64,000 nt of DNA from Consotaella salsifontis (GTDB lineage: Bacteria; Pseudomonadota; Alphaproteobacteria; Rhizobiales; Rhizobiaceae), in the NCBI RefSeq assembly GCF_900167365.1, contig NZ_FUXL01000002.1, forward strand, positions 62,001 to 126,000. The letters are read 5' to 3'. Made by a program: the position numbers and the translations under genes. The stretch's first letter is position 1. Every line of letters starts with the position of its first letter. Shown in pieces: positions 8,922-18,219 of the stretch. A model generated the notes under the pieces. That model did not search any database. It saw nothing but the letters and a program-made list of their open reading frames with translations, and was not told the origin of the DNA.

Positions 8922-10307
8922 TCACGAGACGCTCGCGCCAAGGGCTCTTGGCAACCTCACCGTCGCGCTAAGGCCACCGAGCGACGATCGCGAGAGTGAA
9001 AGCGTGCCGCGATATTCGGCGACGATGTCCGAAACAATGGAAAGGCCGAGACCGCTTCCCGGACGGGCCTCGTCAAGGCGCCGGCCACGCTTCATCGCCT
9101 CGGCGATTTCCACCTCCGTCAATCCTTTGCCATCGTCCTGAACCAAGATTTCGAAGCTCCGGTCATCGACGGCGCGCGCGGCGACGCGCACGGTGGCGCG
9201 GCCCCATTTGGCCGCGTTGTCCATGAGATTGCCGATGATTTCCTCCAGATCCTGCTGTTCGCCGGCAAAGACGAGATCTTCGCCTCCGTTGAAGTCGAGC
9301 TCCACCGCTAGCCGAGGATTGAGCTTGGCGATGACGCGCAGAAGACGCTCCAGCACTGGCCGCACGGGAGTGCGGAACACCGAGCCCTCGGACTGCGCCG
9401 CCATGCGGGCACGGTCGAGATGATGCTGGACCTGGACGCGCATCGCCTCACTCTGGTCAGCGATCAGCCGTCCATGTTCACCGCCCACGGCCTTCGCCTC
9501 GTTCATCAGAACCGCGATCGGGGTTTTCAGCGAGTGGGCGAGGTTGCCGACCCGCGTGCGGGCGCGTTCGATGATCCGCCGGTTGTTTTCGACCAGGGCG
9601 TTGAGCTCTGTCGCGAGCGGCTGGATCTCGGCCGGAAAGCTCCCTTCCAGACGTTCAGCCCGCCCAGCCCGAACGTTGGCGAGAGAGCGCCGCACCCGGC
9701 GCAGGGGGCGAAGGCCGAAAAGGATGGCAAGCGCGTTGATCAGGATCGAGCCCAGTCCGAAGATGCCGAGATAGATCGCAAGGCTCCGGCTGAACTCCTC
9801 GACGTCCGCGCCGAACGCCCCGGTGTCTCCCATGACGCGAAAGCGCGCGACATGGTTCTCGGTATCCAGAAGAACCTCGGTTTCGACGATTTGAAGCAGC
9901 TGTCCCTGTGGGCCCTCGGTCTGGTATTGCCGCCGGTACTGCTCGCCGAACGGCACTTGCGACAACGGCATAGAGGGGATGTTCTCGGCGCCCAACGAGC
10001 GCGATGCCAAGCGCCCGCTCGTGTTGTCCGACGCGGGTAGGACCTCCCAGTACCAGCCGGAGAGCGGCTGGAGATAACGCAGGTCGCCCAGTTCCGGCGC
10101 GCCTTCGAGCTCGCCGGTTGGAGAGGCCTGCACGCTATTGACCAGATTGTAGAGCTGGGCGACCAGGAGATCCTGGAAGGCGCGAGAAGCCGAGTCCCGA
10201 TAGAGCGTCGAGATCAATCCGCCGATGACGATGAAGGCGGCCACCGCCCAAAGGGTCGACAGGCCGACGACACGAACGGTGAGCGAGTCAGCCTGCCGGA
10301 TCCGCAT
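8922..10307 (-). CDS. feuQ: Sensor histidine kinase, FeuQ/PhoQ-type
   Basis: The 461-residue membrane kinase has spans at about 13-35 and 174-196 flanking a periplasmic sensor domain of roughly 135 residues, a HAMP-like linker, the phosphorylation box LAHSLKTPIAVL with His258, the N-box NLMDNAAKW (360-368), and G-boxes DDGKGL and GSGLGLSI. The NLAHSLKTP form of the H-box is typical of the PhoQ branch. Its start lies inside the end of the response regulator gene (20-base overlap), so the pair is coupled. In rhizobia FeuQ/FeuP has been linked to iron uptake and to osmotic and cyclic-glucan control; the symbol rests on resemblance of the partner FeuP. Confidence 0.75.
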   Translation of the reverse strand: MRIRQADSLTVRVVGLSTLWAVAAFIVIGGLISTLYRDSASRAFQDLLVAQLYNLVNSVQASPTGELEGAPELGDLRYLQPLSGWYWEVLPASDNTSGRLASRSLGAENIPSMPLSQVPFGEQYRRQYQTEGPQGQLLQIVETEVLLDTENHVARFRVMGDTGAFGADVEEFSRSLAIYLGIFGLGSILINALAILFGLRPLRRVRRSLANVRAGRAERLEGSFPAEIQPLATELNALVENNRRIIERARTRVGNLAHSLKTPIAVLMNEAKAVGGEHGRLIADQSEAMRVQVQHHLDRARMAAQSEGSVFRTPVRPVLERLLRVIAKLNPRLAVELDFNGGEDLVFAGEQQDLEEIIGNLMDNAAKWGRATVRVAARAVDDRSFEILVQDDGKGLTEVEIAEAMKRGRRLDEARPGSGLGLSIVSDIVAEYRGTLSLSRSSLGGLSATVRLPRALGASVS

Positions 10308-10959
10308 CGTGCAGCCTGTAGCCCAGTCCCCTGACGGTTTCGATGAGATCGACGCCGATCTTTTTGCGCAAACGCCCGACGAAAACCTCGATCGTATTGG
10401 AATCGCGGTCGAAATCCTGGTCGTAAAGGTGCTCGATCAGTTCGGTTCGAGAGACGATCTCGCCGGCGTGATGCATGAGATAGGCGAGCAGGCGATATTC
10501 GTGCGAGGTGAGTTTTAGGGGGTTGCCGTCGACGAAGGCCCGGGATGAGCGGGTGTCGAGGCGCAGCGGTCCGCAGAGGATTTCCGAAGAGGCATGGCCG
10601 GCGGCACGGCGGATCAGCGCCCGCACCCTGGCCAGGACCTCTTCCATGTGAAACGGTTTGGCGACGTAGTCGTCAGCGCCGGCGTCTATACCGGCAACCT
10701 TGTCGCTCCATCGGTCGCGGGCCGTGAGGATGAGCACCGGCATCAGCCGTCCGTCCCGCCGCCAACGCTCCAAAACGCTGATGCCGTCCATCTCCGGAAG
10801 GCCCACGTCCAGGATCACCGCGTCATAGGGTTCGGTGTCGCCCAGAAAATGCCCCTCCTCGCCGTCATAGGCGCGATCGACGACATACCCCGCCCCTTCC
10901 AGCGCTTCGCAGAGCTGCCGGTTGAGGTTCTGGTCGTCTTCGACGACGAGGATGCGCAT
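10288..10959 (-). CDS. feuP: OmpR/PhoP-family response regulator, FeuP-like
   Basis: The 223-residue protein has a receiver domain with acidic pocket EDD (8-9) and phosphoacceptor Asp51 in VILDVGLPEMDG, a Lys in VAKPF, and a C-terminal winged-helix DNA-binding domain with the recognition region DFDRDSNTIEVFVGRLRKKI. The receiver segment EGHFLGDTEPYDAVILD and the C-terminal segment closely resemble rhizobial FeuP as I recall it. It is transcribed ahead of the kinase gene, with which it overlaps, and follows the small secreted protein at 11052-11411 by 92 bases. Confidence 0.8.
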   Translation of the reverse strand: MRILVVEDDQNLNRQLCEALEGAGYVVDRAYDGEEGHFLGDTEPYDAVILDVGLPEMDGISVLERWRRDGRLMPVLILTARDRWSDKVAGIDAGADDYVAKPFHMEEVLARVRALIRRAAGHASSEILCGPLRLDTRSSRAFVDGNPLKLTSHEYRLLAYLMHHAGEIVSRTELIEHLYDQDFDRDSNTIEVFVGRLRKKIGVDLIETVRGLGYRLHDADPAG

Positions 10960-11051
10960 GACTGTTGTTCCTCCTCGGGAGCGATTGCGTCGAGCGCCGC
11001 CTCAGCGGCTTCGCGCTGCCCGCTCAGTGAAGCACCGCGGCCGCGCCACTC

Positions 11052-11411
11052 CTATTGCGGAATGGTTATCGTGGTCTTGCGTGGGCGCCCGCCATCGGAA
11101 CTCGGCACCAGAAGCGTGATGACGCAAACTGTTCGGCCGCCCTGCTGGCGGCTCGCCACGGAAAGAACTTCTCCTCCCGTCTGTGCCTGAGCCTGAGCAG
11201 CCGCGCGGGAGCAATTGCCGCCCTCCGCTACCCGAATCGGTTTCCCCGCATCGCGCGGTGAATACTCGGCGATCGACGTCGAGGAAAGGACCGTCAGCGC
11301 CGATGCCGCGATCGGTGTGCCGTGGCGCGGCGCGGCCTCGACGAGCCCGGCGTCCGCAAGAAGCAGCACGCTCGCGATCCCGATCGCCGCCAATTGAAGA
11401 AAGTTCGTCAT
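11052..11411 (-). CDS. Small secreted protein of unknown function, PepSY-like C terminus
   Basis: The 119-residue product begins with a cleavable-looking signal peptide (residues 1-26, cleavage near VEA-AP). The mature part has two cysteines, in GGNCSRAA and RTVCVI. The stretch AQTGGEVLSV...TVCVITLLV...GRPRKTTITI resembles the strand-helix pattern of PepSY-like periplasmic proteins, which often sit beside PhoPQ-type systems. Position directly upstream of the FeuP-like regulator suggests a link to that signalling system, either as a periplasmic modulator or as a target. No catalytic residues are evident. Confidence 0.6.
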   Translation of the reverse strand: MTNFLQLAAIGIASVLLLADAGLVEAAPRHGTPIAASALTVLSSTSIAEYSPRDAGKPIRVAEGGNCSRAAAQAQAQTGGEVLSVASRQQGGRTVCVITLLVPSSDGGRPRKTTITIPQ

Positions 11412-11443
11412 GGTACTTCCGATTCAAAGTCCCGAACTTTTTA

Positions 11444-11484
11444 GGCCGCTCTCACTGAATGTCGAATGAACGGCGAGAGCGGCC
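11444..11484. repeat. 10-bp perfect inverted repeat between the GTA cluster and the secreted-protein gene
   Basis: GGCCGCTCTC at 11444-11453 is repeated as GAGAGCGGCC at 11475-11484 with a 21-base loop. It lies just after the last gene of the gene transfer agent operon (stop at 11500) and could be its transcription end. No T-run follows on the minus strand, so intrinsic termination is not certain. Confidence 0.45.
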
Positions 11485-11499
11485 AGCATCAACGGAAGG

Positions 11500-11703
11500 C
11501 TAATTGATCTGGCGAGTGGCGCCAATGCGACCGAGGATGGCCACGATCGCGCCGACTGCCGCCGCGCCGTTGGCGAGCGCCAGGGCCAGGGCATCGCCTG
11601 CTGCGGGATCGATGTGAAGCCCGAACAGGCCGACCGCGCTTGCCCTGAGCGCCACGATCGATCCCCATATCGTCTTGGACTCGTACCACTTCTTGCTGTC
11701 CAC
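11500..11703 (-). CDS. Small holin-like membrane protein at the end of the GTA cluster
   Basis: This 67-residue protein starts at a GTG (11703) with AAAGGAG 7 bases upstream. It begins SKKWYESKTIWGSIVA, a pattern common in small phage-associated membrane proteins, and has one or two hydrophobic segments (about 10-28 and 42-60) with alanine-rich composition. It follows the tip protein by 33 bases in the same direction. Holin function is inferred from size, hydrophobicity and phage context; a structural or lysis-accessory role is equally possible. Confidence 0.6.
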   Translation of the reverse strand: MDSKKWYESKTIWGSIVALRASAVGLFGLHIDPAAGDALALALANGAAAVGAIVAILGRIGATRQIN

Positions 11704-11736
11704 GCGTCTTCTCCTTTCGTCTCGATGATGATTGCT

Positions 11737-14700
11737 TCAAGCCGCCCGCTCAAACCACGCCTCGCGCGCGGTCCCGGCGCCGAATTCCATGCTCACCTGG
11801 CATACGCTCGCGCTGAGGCGGGGAGGCAGGCGACCGAAAGCCTCCAACTGGCTTGCCGCGCCGACTGTAACCATCGGCGTCGTGCTCTCCAGAACAAGGC
11901 TCCGGCCATCTTCGCCCGCAAGGGTGATGCGATAGAGCTCCCCCGTCTCTCCGAGAGGCACCTCGATCCCGTCCCATCGGTCGCCATCGGTGCGCGTCCG
12001 CCTCACCCAAGCGAGCGCCAGACCGCCATCCGTCTCGAATGTCGCGCGAAGATGGACGGGCGAGAGGGGGCGCATCGCTCGCAAGCCGAGCGCGGCAACC
12101 GCCTCGACGCGCGTTGCGGGATCGAGAGGGCGGCCGGTCGGAGAGATGCGCCAGTGGTTTTCACCGCCAATCTCACCGGGCCTCAGCTGCAATGAACTGG
12201 TCGCCTCGTCGAGAAGCACGAATGGGTTTCCCGCCGCCGCACCGGCCGCCATCGCGTCCTCGGTGCCCCCCTGGGCCCGCAGCAGCCCCCTGAGGAGAAA
12301 GCGCATGGGCGCAACCTCCTCTGCGGCTTCGAACTGGAGCACCTCCCAGTCTCCGTTGCCACAGAGGATTGCGGCGAGGTTGCTCCCCGCCAGCAGAGCG
12401 GCACGCGTGACGCTGAACAGCGCTCCGCGTTTCAGGTCGACCACAATCTGGTTGCCATGGTCGATCAGGCCTTCAGGTCCTGCACCCAGTGTCTGGGCAA
12501 GGATGCCGATGGTCGCCGGCCGGCTCGCGACGAAACGGGCGGCGTATCCTTCGCCCGTCGCGGAACTTTCAACGAGGTACGGCACGAAGGGTTTGGCATA
12601 GACGGCAAGGCGCGGTGCACTCCCGGCCTCGCCGTTGCTTCCGAGCGGAAGATCGAGAAAATGCACCAGTGGCCGTGACGCGACGACCGGTGCTCGCGCC
12701 ACAGGTGCGGTCGAAACGCCAGCGAAATCCGGCTCCTCCCCCACACGGTCGGGAAGCAGACGGAGCTCGATCCGGCGTGAGGCCCCGGCCTCAATGCGCG
12801 TCACCAGCCAGTCCCCCGTCCGGCCATCGAGAATGGCGGCGTCGCCGCTTTCGATTGCCAGTTCGGCTGGCGACACGGCGAGCAACGCGGTTTCGCGAGC
12901 GCCAAGGCGGCTGGCGAGGCCGGCAGCGGCAAATGCCCGCGCTTCATGCTCGGCCAACGTGACAGGCAACTGCACTGTTTCCTGACGCAGTCCATCGCCA
13001 CAGGCGAGCCCCGCCTCCGCCGCGGCCGTCTGGTAGGCGCGCGAGGGGTCGGAATATCCGACGATCAATTCCTGCGGCATCTCATCCGCCTGCGCACGCC
13101 GATACTCGACCAGCGGCCCATCCTTCTCGTCGACGAACGTCGACAGGACGACCTCCGGTTGCCAGCGCCTCAGTGACCGAAAGATAAGGCCTTGCCCGGT
13201 CGGACAGGCCACGACACCCGTCAGCGAAAGCAGTTCCTCGAGCGCCGAGCGCGCCGAAACCGGCCCGTCGATCACATAGCCGCCAACCTCCCCGTCGACG
13301 GCTGAAACATCGAAATCAGAGAAGCCGTGTGCCGTCAGGAGACCGGCGATGAGGCCGTCGAGGGGAGCGCGACCAAGGCGGCCGGTCAGCCAGTGGCCGC
13401 GCAGCCAGTTGGCGCCATCGCTCCACAAATCCATGCGCTCTGGAAACGCGGGATAGGGTCTCGCGTCCCATGCCCAGACATGGATGCCGTCCGGCTCGAC
13501 CATCCGCCCTCCATAGATCGGCGACACCGGATTATTTGCCTCGATGAAGCCCTCCGCCTCGGGGTTCCAGAAGGACAGCTGGGCTTCGAGAAAGCGCCGC
13601 TGGATCGCCGGATCGCTGGCGCCGGAAGAGAAATGCGGAAGGCCACTTTCGGCCGATTTGGGGTCCACGAACACGTTCGGCTGATTGGCCCCCTTGTCTA
13701 CGGCGGGGCAGCCAAGCTCGGTGAACCAGACGGGTTTGCCCATCGGCACCCATGGGCTGCGACCTCCGACCTCATGGCCGCCCTGCCGTTCGATATGGGC
13801 GTTGGCCCACCAACTCCAGATGTCCTTGGCCCGCCATACCCATGGCTTTCCGGCCGCCCCGTCGGTGATCGGCGTGCGGATGCGCCCATTCCGATCCGCT
13901 TCGCTGGCATAGTACCAGTCGTAGTCCTCGCCCCCTCTGATATGCCATTTGATGCCGTCTCGGTCATAGGGCGAAGCGATCGCGTCCGGACCGCCATCAG
14001 CCCAGTCGGTGGCGCGCCAGTCGGCCGCCGGCAGATAGTTGTCGATGCCGACCACATCGATGGCGGGCGATGCCCAAAGGCTGTCGAGATTGTAGAAGAG
14101 GTCCCCCGAACCGTCCTGCGGCCGATATCCGGAATACTCGCTCCAGTCGGCAGCATAGGTGACGATCGTACCCGGCAAGATGGACTTCACGTCAGCGGCC
14201 AGCCGGACGAGGGCATCGACAAAGGGGAAAGTGCCCGCCGCGCCGCGCACCCGCGTCAGGCCACGAAGCTCAGAGCCGATGACGAAAGCCGCGACGCCGC
14301 CAGCCGCTTTTGCGAGATGGGCCTGGTGCAGCACCATGCGGCGGTAGGACCACTCCGCCGGGCCACGATAGGTCACGGAAGCACCGGAGATCAAAAAGTC
14401 GGAGGGCTTGGCGGTCCCAACGAAAGCCGTGATCGCCGCGTCGGCGGCGGCCGTTCCGTCGGGCGAGCCCGGGCGTCCGACCTCAATGTCGAGCGTGATG
14501 CGCCCGCGCCAGGGATAGGCGGCCTGCTCACCGTCCCCATAAGGATCAGGCAAACCGTTGCCGGCGCGAATATCCATGAGCAGGAACGGATAGTGTGTGA
14601 CCTTCAGGCCGCGCGCCTTGATCTCCCGGATGGCCCGCATCACGCCCGCATCGGACGGCGTTCCGCCAAAGGCCGCGCCACCACCGGCCCTGGAAACGAG

Positions 14701-15639
14701 GTAGGCGCCGGCCCGAGAGACGCCACCAGCGCACCATTTCTCGGTTTCGTCGCGCTGGCGAACCTCGACGCCCGGCATGATGCGGCACTCGCCGGCGCGG
14801 AGATCTGTTCCGAACCACGAGACCACCAGAGCAACGCGGGACAGTTCCGGCGCCAGCGCCTGAAGCTCGTCCAGCGAGGCTTCGATGTCGGTCTCGCCGT
14901 AGAGAATCGCCCGGTTGACGACCCGGTCCTCGCCGGCGGAAAGCGTCTCGCGCACGGGTTGCGGATCGAGCCCATGCTCGGTCGCTCCCGGCAGCAACGC
15001 CACAGCCCTCAGGTTCCCTTCGAGCTGCCCCACAGAGCGGATCACTTCCACTGAAATCTGCGGGATGCGGTTGCCCCAGCTTTCCAGCGGCAGTCGTTCG
15101 AAGACGAGATAGGCGAGGCCGCGATAGGCGGGCGTGTTGCCCCGCCCCTGTCGCGATTCGATCAGCGGGTCGGGCATCTGCTCTTCGTCGCCGCGATACA
15201 GCCGCCAGGTCACACCGGAAAGATCGAGTTCCTCTCCGTCAGCCCATACGCGCCGGATTCCCGCGATCGGCCCTTCGCTGAGCCCGATCGCGACGTTGCC
15301 GAAGTAGCTGTAGGAAGTGACGACCGTTCCGCCACCGCTGCCGCCCTTGCCGCCCTGTCGCTCGCTGGTGCTCGTCTCCTCGAAGCGCGTCGTCCAGATC
15401 ACCTGCCCCGCGATCCTCGCCGTGCCGAAGAGCCTCGGGATGCCAGCCCCCTCGTCTGCCTCCATGATGCGGCTGGCGGTCAACCGCCCCGCCTCGGCGC
15501 GGCCGGTTTTCGAAAACAGCATCGAGTCGACGGCATATCCGCCGAGGGCACCGAGCGCCCTTCCCGCCATCGCGCCGAACGGGCCGCCGATCAGCCCACC
15601 GACGATGCCGCCGGCTGCCTGAAGGAGGATAGTCGCCAT
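11737..15639 (-). CDS. GTA host-specificity/tail tip protein (g15 type)
   Basis: The 1300-residue protein starts MATILLQAAGGIVGGLIGGP, the usual start of RcGTA g15 homologues, with a glycine-rich hydrophobic N terminus. The middle part contains the GTA TIM-barrel (glycoside-hydrolase-like) domain, with GKPVWFTELGCPAVDKGANQ and WSWWANAHIERQGG recognisable, followed by a tail-tip baseplate domain. In RcGTA this is the megatron-like distal protein that contacts the recipient. It is full length for the family and uninterrupted. It follows g14 by 3 bases and is the last large gene of the cluster. Confidence 0.92.
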   Translation of the reverse strand: MATILLQAAGGIVGGLIGGPFGAMAGRALGALGGYAVDSMLFSKTGRAEAGRLTASRIMEADEGAGIPRLFGTARIAGQVIWTTRFEETSTSERQGGKGGSGGGTVVTSYSYFGNVAIGLSEGPIAGIRRVWADGEELDLSGVTWRLYRGDEEQMPDPLIESRQGRGNTPAYRGLAYLVFERLPLESWGNRIPQISVEVIRSVGQLEGNLRAVALLPGATEHGLDPQPVRETLSAGEDRVVNRAILYGETDIEASLDELQALAPELSRVALVVSWFGTDLRAGECRIMPGVEVRQRDETEKWCAGGVSRAGAYLVSRAGGGAAFGGTPSDAGVMRAIREIKARGLKVTHYPFLLMDIRAGNGLPDPYGDGEQAAYPWRGRITLDIEVGRPGSPDGTAAADAAITAFVGTAKPSDFLISGASVTYRGPAEWSYRRMVLHQAHLAKAAGGVAAFVIGSELRGLTRVRGAAGTFPFVDALVRLAADVKSILPGTIVTYAADWSEYSGYRPQDGSGDLFYNLDSLWASPAIDVVGIDNYLPAADWRATDWADGGPDAIASPYDRDGIKWHIRGGEDYDWYYASEADRNGRIRTPITDGAAGKPWVWRAKDIWSWWANAHIERQGGHEVGGRSPWVPMGKPVWFTELGCPAVDKGANQPNVFVDPKSAESGLPHFSSGASDPAIQRRFLEAQLSFWNPEAEGFIEANNPVSPIYGGRMVEPDGIHVWAWDARPYPAFPERMDLWSDGANWLRGHWLTGRLGRAPLDGLIAGLLTAHGFSDFDVSAVDGEVGGYVIDGPVSARSALEELLSLTGVVACPTGQGLIFRSLRRWQPEVVLSTFVDEKDGPLVEYRRAQADEMPQELIVGYSDPSRAYQTAAAEAGLACGDGLRQETVQLPVTLAEHEARAFAAAGLASRLGARETALLAVSPAELAIESGDAAILDGRTGDWLVTRIEAGASRRIELRLLPDRVGEEPDFAGVSTAPVARAPVVASRPLVHFLDLPLGSNGEAGSAPRLAVYAKPFVPYLVESSATGEGYAARFVASRPATIGILAQTLGAGPEGLIDHGNQIVVDLKRGALFSVTRAALLAGSNLAAILCGNGDWEVLQFEAAEEVAPMRFLLRGLLRAQGGTEDAMAAGAAAGNPFVLLDEATSSLQLRPGEIGGENHWRISPTGRPLDPATRVEAVAALGLRAMRPLSPVHLRATFETDGGLALAWVRRTRTDGDRWDGIEVPLGETGELYRITLAGEDGRSLVLESTTPMVTVGAASQLEAFGRLPPRLSASVCQVSMEFGAGTAREAWFERAA

Positions 15640-15642
15640 CGC

Positions 15643-16083
15643 TCAGACCTCATTGTCGGGAAAGGAGAAGACCGCGGCGATACACTTCGCCCAACCGGGA
15701 GACAGCGGAGACGACACGACGGCCGCGCCCTCATAGGCATGGATCAGCCGTCCACCCTCGTCGAGAATGCCGCAATGCTTGGCCAGCGCGTAGCGCTTCC
15801 ACCGGAAGATGGCCACGTCGCCCGGTTCCGCCGTTTCCAAGGGGCGCTCCACCAGATATCGGCGTGCCGCCTCGATCAGACGGTCTGCCGTTCCGGTTTC
15901 CGCCCAATCGGGCGAGTAAGGACCCGGCCGCTCCGGCTCCTCGCCGTAAAGTTCGCGCCAGACGCCGCGAACGAGACCGACGCAGTCGCAGCCGACGCCC
16001 TTTCTGCTGCCCTGGTGGCGGTAGGGCGTGCCGAGGAAGAAGCACGCCGCCGCGAGCGCGCGAACGCGTATCGGATCGCTCAT
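15643..16083 (-). CDS. GTA NlpC/P60 peptidase (g14 type)
   Basis: The 146-residue protein has the NlpC/P60 nucleophile motif GCDCVGLV (candidate Cys34, after Asp33) and a downstream catalytic His in LAKHCGILDEGGRLIHAYEG. In GTAs this enzyme is thought to cut cell-wall peptides during particle entry. Its start overlaps the stop of g13 by 4 bases and its stop is 3 bases from g15, as in other GTA clusters. Confidence 0.92.
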   Translation of the reverse strand: MSDPIRVRALAAACFFLGTPYRHQGSRKGVGCDCVGLVRGVWRELYGEEPERPGPYSPDWAETGTADRLIEAARRYLVERPLETAEPGDVAIFRWKRYALAKHCGILDEGGRLIHAYEGAAVVSSPLSPGWAKCIAAVFSFPDNEV

Positions 16084-16973
16084 GGCACCACCGGCGAGCC
16101 ATCATGGACGCCGTCCTTCTTGGCGATCCCGAGCGCCGCGTCGGTTCCGGGAATATGGGGAAAGCCGCGAAAATTGAGGCTGTTGGCAAAGCGGTCGCGG
16201 CAGGTGGAGAAGCTACGGTCGCATCCGGCGAAGAGCCTCACCGCGTCGCCCGCCGCGACATCTGCGTCCAGCGCCTCGATCACGGTGATCTCTGCTTCGC
16301 CTGTCCTGGTGCCCGCGCGAAAGCTGCGAATGTCGGCGCTCAATCCGCTGGCCGCACCTCCCGTCAAGGAAAGACGTCCGTGATTGAAGTTCGCGGGGTC
16401 GAGCGGCGGAAGTCCCTTCAGCCTGAACCAAGACCCCTTTGTCTCGGCCACGACGCCGACTGCAAAAAGGTTTGGCGCGGAGAGATCCATCCTGCAGCGG
16501 TCGTCGCCGAAAGCGGCATCACAGCGGCGGCGATAGATGCGCCCCTTCGGCTGATCGAGGCTCGATGTAATGTCGCGGAGCTCGGCGGCGAAGGCATGTC
16601 CGCCGCGCTTGACCTCGCCGAGGATGGAAACGGCCTTGAGGACGCGATCCTCCGGCTTCTGCCAATTGACGACATAGGTCTCGATGCGGGCACTGTCGTA
16701 GCGGCCGGCGCGGATATCAGCCTCGTCGATCGAAAGCGAGGACAGCGCCCCCTTCACCTCCTGCGTACCGGCCGAGAAGCCGACCTCACTTTCCACGTCA
16801 CCGGCAGAAAGCCCGGTTGCTGCCTCGAACCGGGTTCCGCCGAATGAAAGCGGTTCGTCGTGATCGGTGAAGCCGAGGACGGCGCCATCCTTTCGGGTGA
16901 GCCGCCAGCAGGTGGCAAGCGTCGTCGCGACGCCCGCGCAATGGGCTTTCAAGCCGTCGGGAACGTTCCTCAA
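16080..16973 (-). CDS. GTA baseplate hub protein, DUF2163 (g13 type)
   Basis: The 297-residue protein matches the DUF2163/phage BR0599 family: N-terminal CWRLTRKDGAVLGFTDHDEP and the C-terminal DAVRLFAGCDRSFSTCRDRFANSLNFRGFPHIPG, with cysteines C-x6-C that bind an Fe-S cluster in RcGTA g13. The motif CDAAFGDDRCRMDL is also typical. It acts in the distal tail hub with g12 and g15. It overlaps g12 and g14 by 4 bases each. Confidence 0.9.
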   Translation of the reverse strand: MRNVPDGLKAHCAGVATTLATCWRLTRKDGAVLGFTDHDEPLSFGGTRFEAATGLSAGDVESEVGFSAGTQEVKGALSSLSIDEADIRAGRYDSARIETYVVNWQKPEDRVLKAVSILGEVKRGGHAFAAELRDITSSLDQPKGRIYRRRCDAAFGDDRCRMDLSAPNLFAVGVVAETKGSWFRLKGLPPLDPANFNHGRLSLTGGAASGLSADIRSFRAGTRTGEAEITVIEALDADVAAGDAVRLFAGCDRSFSTCRDRFANSLNFRGFPHIPGTDAALGIAKKDGVHDGSPVVP

Positions 16974-17608
16974 GGGCGAATCTCCACCAGCGGGATCGAG
17001 GGAATTTCGCCGGCCTCGAAGGCGGCGAGGTTGATGACGAGCTGGTCGAGATCGAAGCGCACCGGCACGTCGAACTCGAACCCGGCGGAAATGACCGCGC
17101 CGGCCGCCGGCGCGGTATCGAAGGCGAGAAGGCCCGTCTTCGCGTCAACTGCAAAGCCTTGCGTTTGCTCGATGCCATCCACGGCAACGCGAATGCTGCC
17201 CGCGACGGGCTTCTCGATCGGCCGGCGATAGGCGCCCTCGCCATGGCCATAGGCCTTCGATAGAGCAAAAGCAGATGTGCTCCCGTCTCCCGTCGCGATC
17301 GTCTGATCGAAAGGCGTCACCGCCTTGCCGAAGCGCGTGGAACCGTGGTCGAACGGATCGCGAAAGCGGAATCCCGTCAGCTTGCCCCGCCGTGCCTCGA
17401 AGAATTCGAGAACGGCGGCAAGGTCCGCGAGGCTCTTCACGCCCGAGCCGGCGTCATAGTGGCGCGAGGAATGGCGATGGCGCTGGTTGCGGTTCTCATA
17501 GCCGGTGGAGAGACGCACAATGTCGGTGCGTCGCTCCGGTCCGCCGCTGGTTCCAAGCGCGAGGCGCAGCGGAAAGCGCTCCTCGCTGAACGATGCGATC
17601 GCCATCAA
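16970..17608 (-). CDS. GTA distal tail protein, DUF2460 (g12 type)
   Basis: The 212-residue protein belongs to the DUF2460/TIGR02217 family: SFSEERFPLRLALGTSGGPERRTDIV at the N terminus and FFEARRGKLTGFRFRDPFDH are characteristic. In RcGTA the homologue forms the distal tail ring joining the tube to the baseplate hub. It overlaps g11 and g13 by 4 bases. No damage is seen. Confidence 0.92.
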   Translation of the reverse strand: MMAIASFSEERFPLRLALGTSGGPERRTDIVRLSTGYENRNQRHRHSSRHYDAGSGVKSLADLAAVLEFFEARRGKLTGFRFRDPFDHGSTRFGKAVTPFDQTIATGDGSTSAFALSKAYGHGEGAYRRPIEKPVAGSIRVAVDGIEQTQGFAVDAKTGLLAFDTAPAAGAVISAGFEFDVPVRFDLDQLVINLAAFEAGEIPSIPLVEIRP

Positions 17609-18180
17609 AGCCCCCGCCGTCCGCGCGAGACGGCACGCGCCAGCATCGTTTGGATCTGGGCCTCCGACCTCTTGAAGCTCGCCGCGTCGGTTGCCGTCAC
17701 GTTGAAGATGATCGAGGGTGCGGCCTGCCCGCCGGATGCGGCGGCAACGCCGAGCGAGCCGTCCGCGCCACGCTTCAATGGCAATATCGCCTCCGCCCCC
17801 GCCTCACCCATGAGGCCGATTCGGTTGCCTGCCGGGAAGTAGCTGGGGGATGCGACGACGCCGCCCTGGGCGAAGGGGAGCACGGTGGCGCCGGCCCCGC
17901 CTCCCGGCGATAGGCCGACGTTGCCGAGTATTCCCTGAACGAGGTTGCCGAACAGGTTGTCAAGCGGTTTCAGCGCGGCGTTGAGAGCGAGCGAGGAAAG
18001 GCGCAGCGAAAGCTGCTGCAGCACGGTGTCGAACGATTTGCCGCCGCTCACGGCCCCCTTGAAAGCGCTTCCCATGACCGAACCGAAGCTGTTTGCCCGG
18101 TTCGTCAGATCTCCGATCGCCTTGTCGAAGGCGGACGTATCCGCCTTGATCGACACCGTCATCGTGTCGTCCGTTTCCAT
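17605..18180 (-). CDS. GTA minitape-measure protein (g11 type)
   Basis: The 191-residue protein starts METDDTMTVSIKADTSAFDKAIGDLT. It has a helical alanine-rich middle and a C terminus with PSYFPAGNRIGLMGEAGAEAI, a phrase common to lambda-type tail tape-measure proteins. RcGTA tails are short, and their tape-measure protein is correspondingly small (about 200 residues), so this length is normal. An alternative start at MTVSIKAD is possible. The gene follows g10.1 by 39 bases. Confidence 0.88.
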   Translation of the reverse strand: METDDTMTVSIKADTSAFDKAIGDLTNRANSFGSVMGSAFKGAVSGGKSFDTVLQQLSLRLSSLALNAALKPLDNLFGNLVQGILGNVGLSPGGGAGATVLPFAQGGVVASPSYFPAGNRIGLMGEAGAEAILPLKRGADGSLGVAAASGGQAAPSIIFNVTATDAASFKRSEAQIQTMLARAVSRGRRGL

Positions 18181-18219
18181 CGTCTGACCTTCGTTGTGGT
18201 GGGGAGATTTGCGAGCCGG

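Noticed and set aside
13327-15054. A 575-codon plus-strand open frame inside g15
   Set aside because: It is a mirror of the g15 codons in GC-rich DNA, with low-complexity Arg/Gly/Pro-rich translation and no ribosome-binding site.
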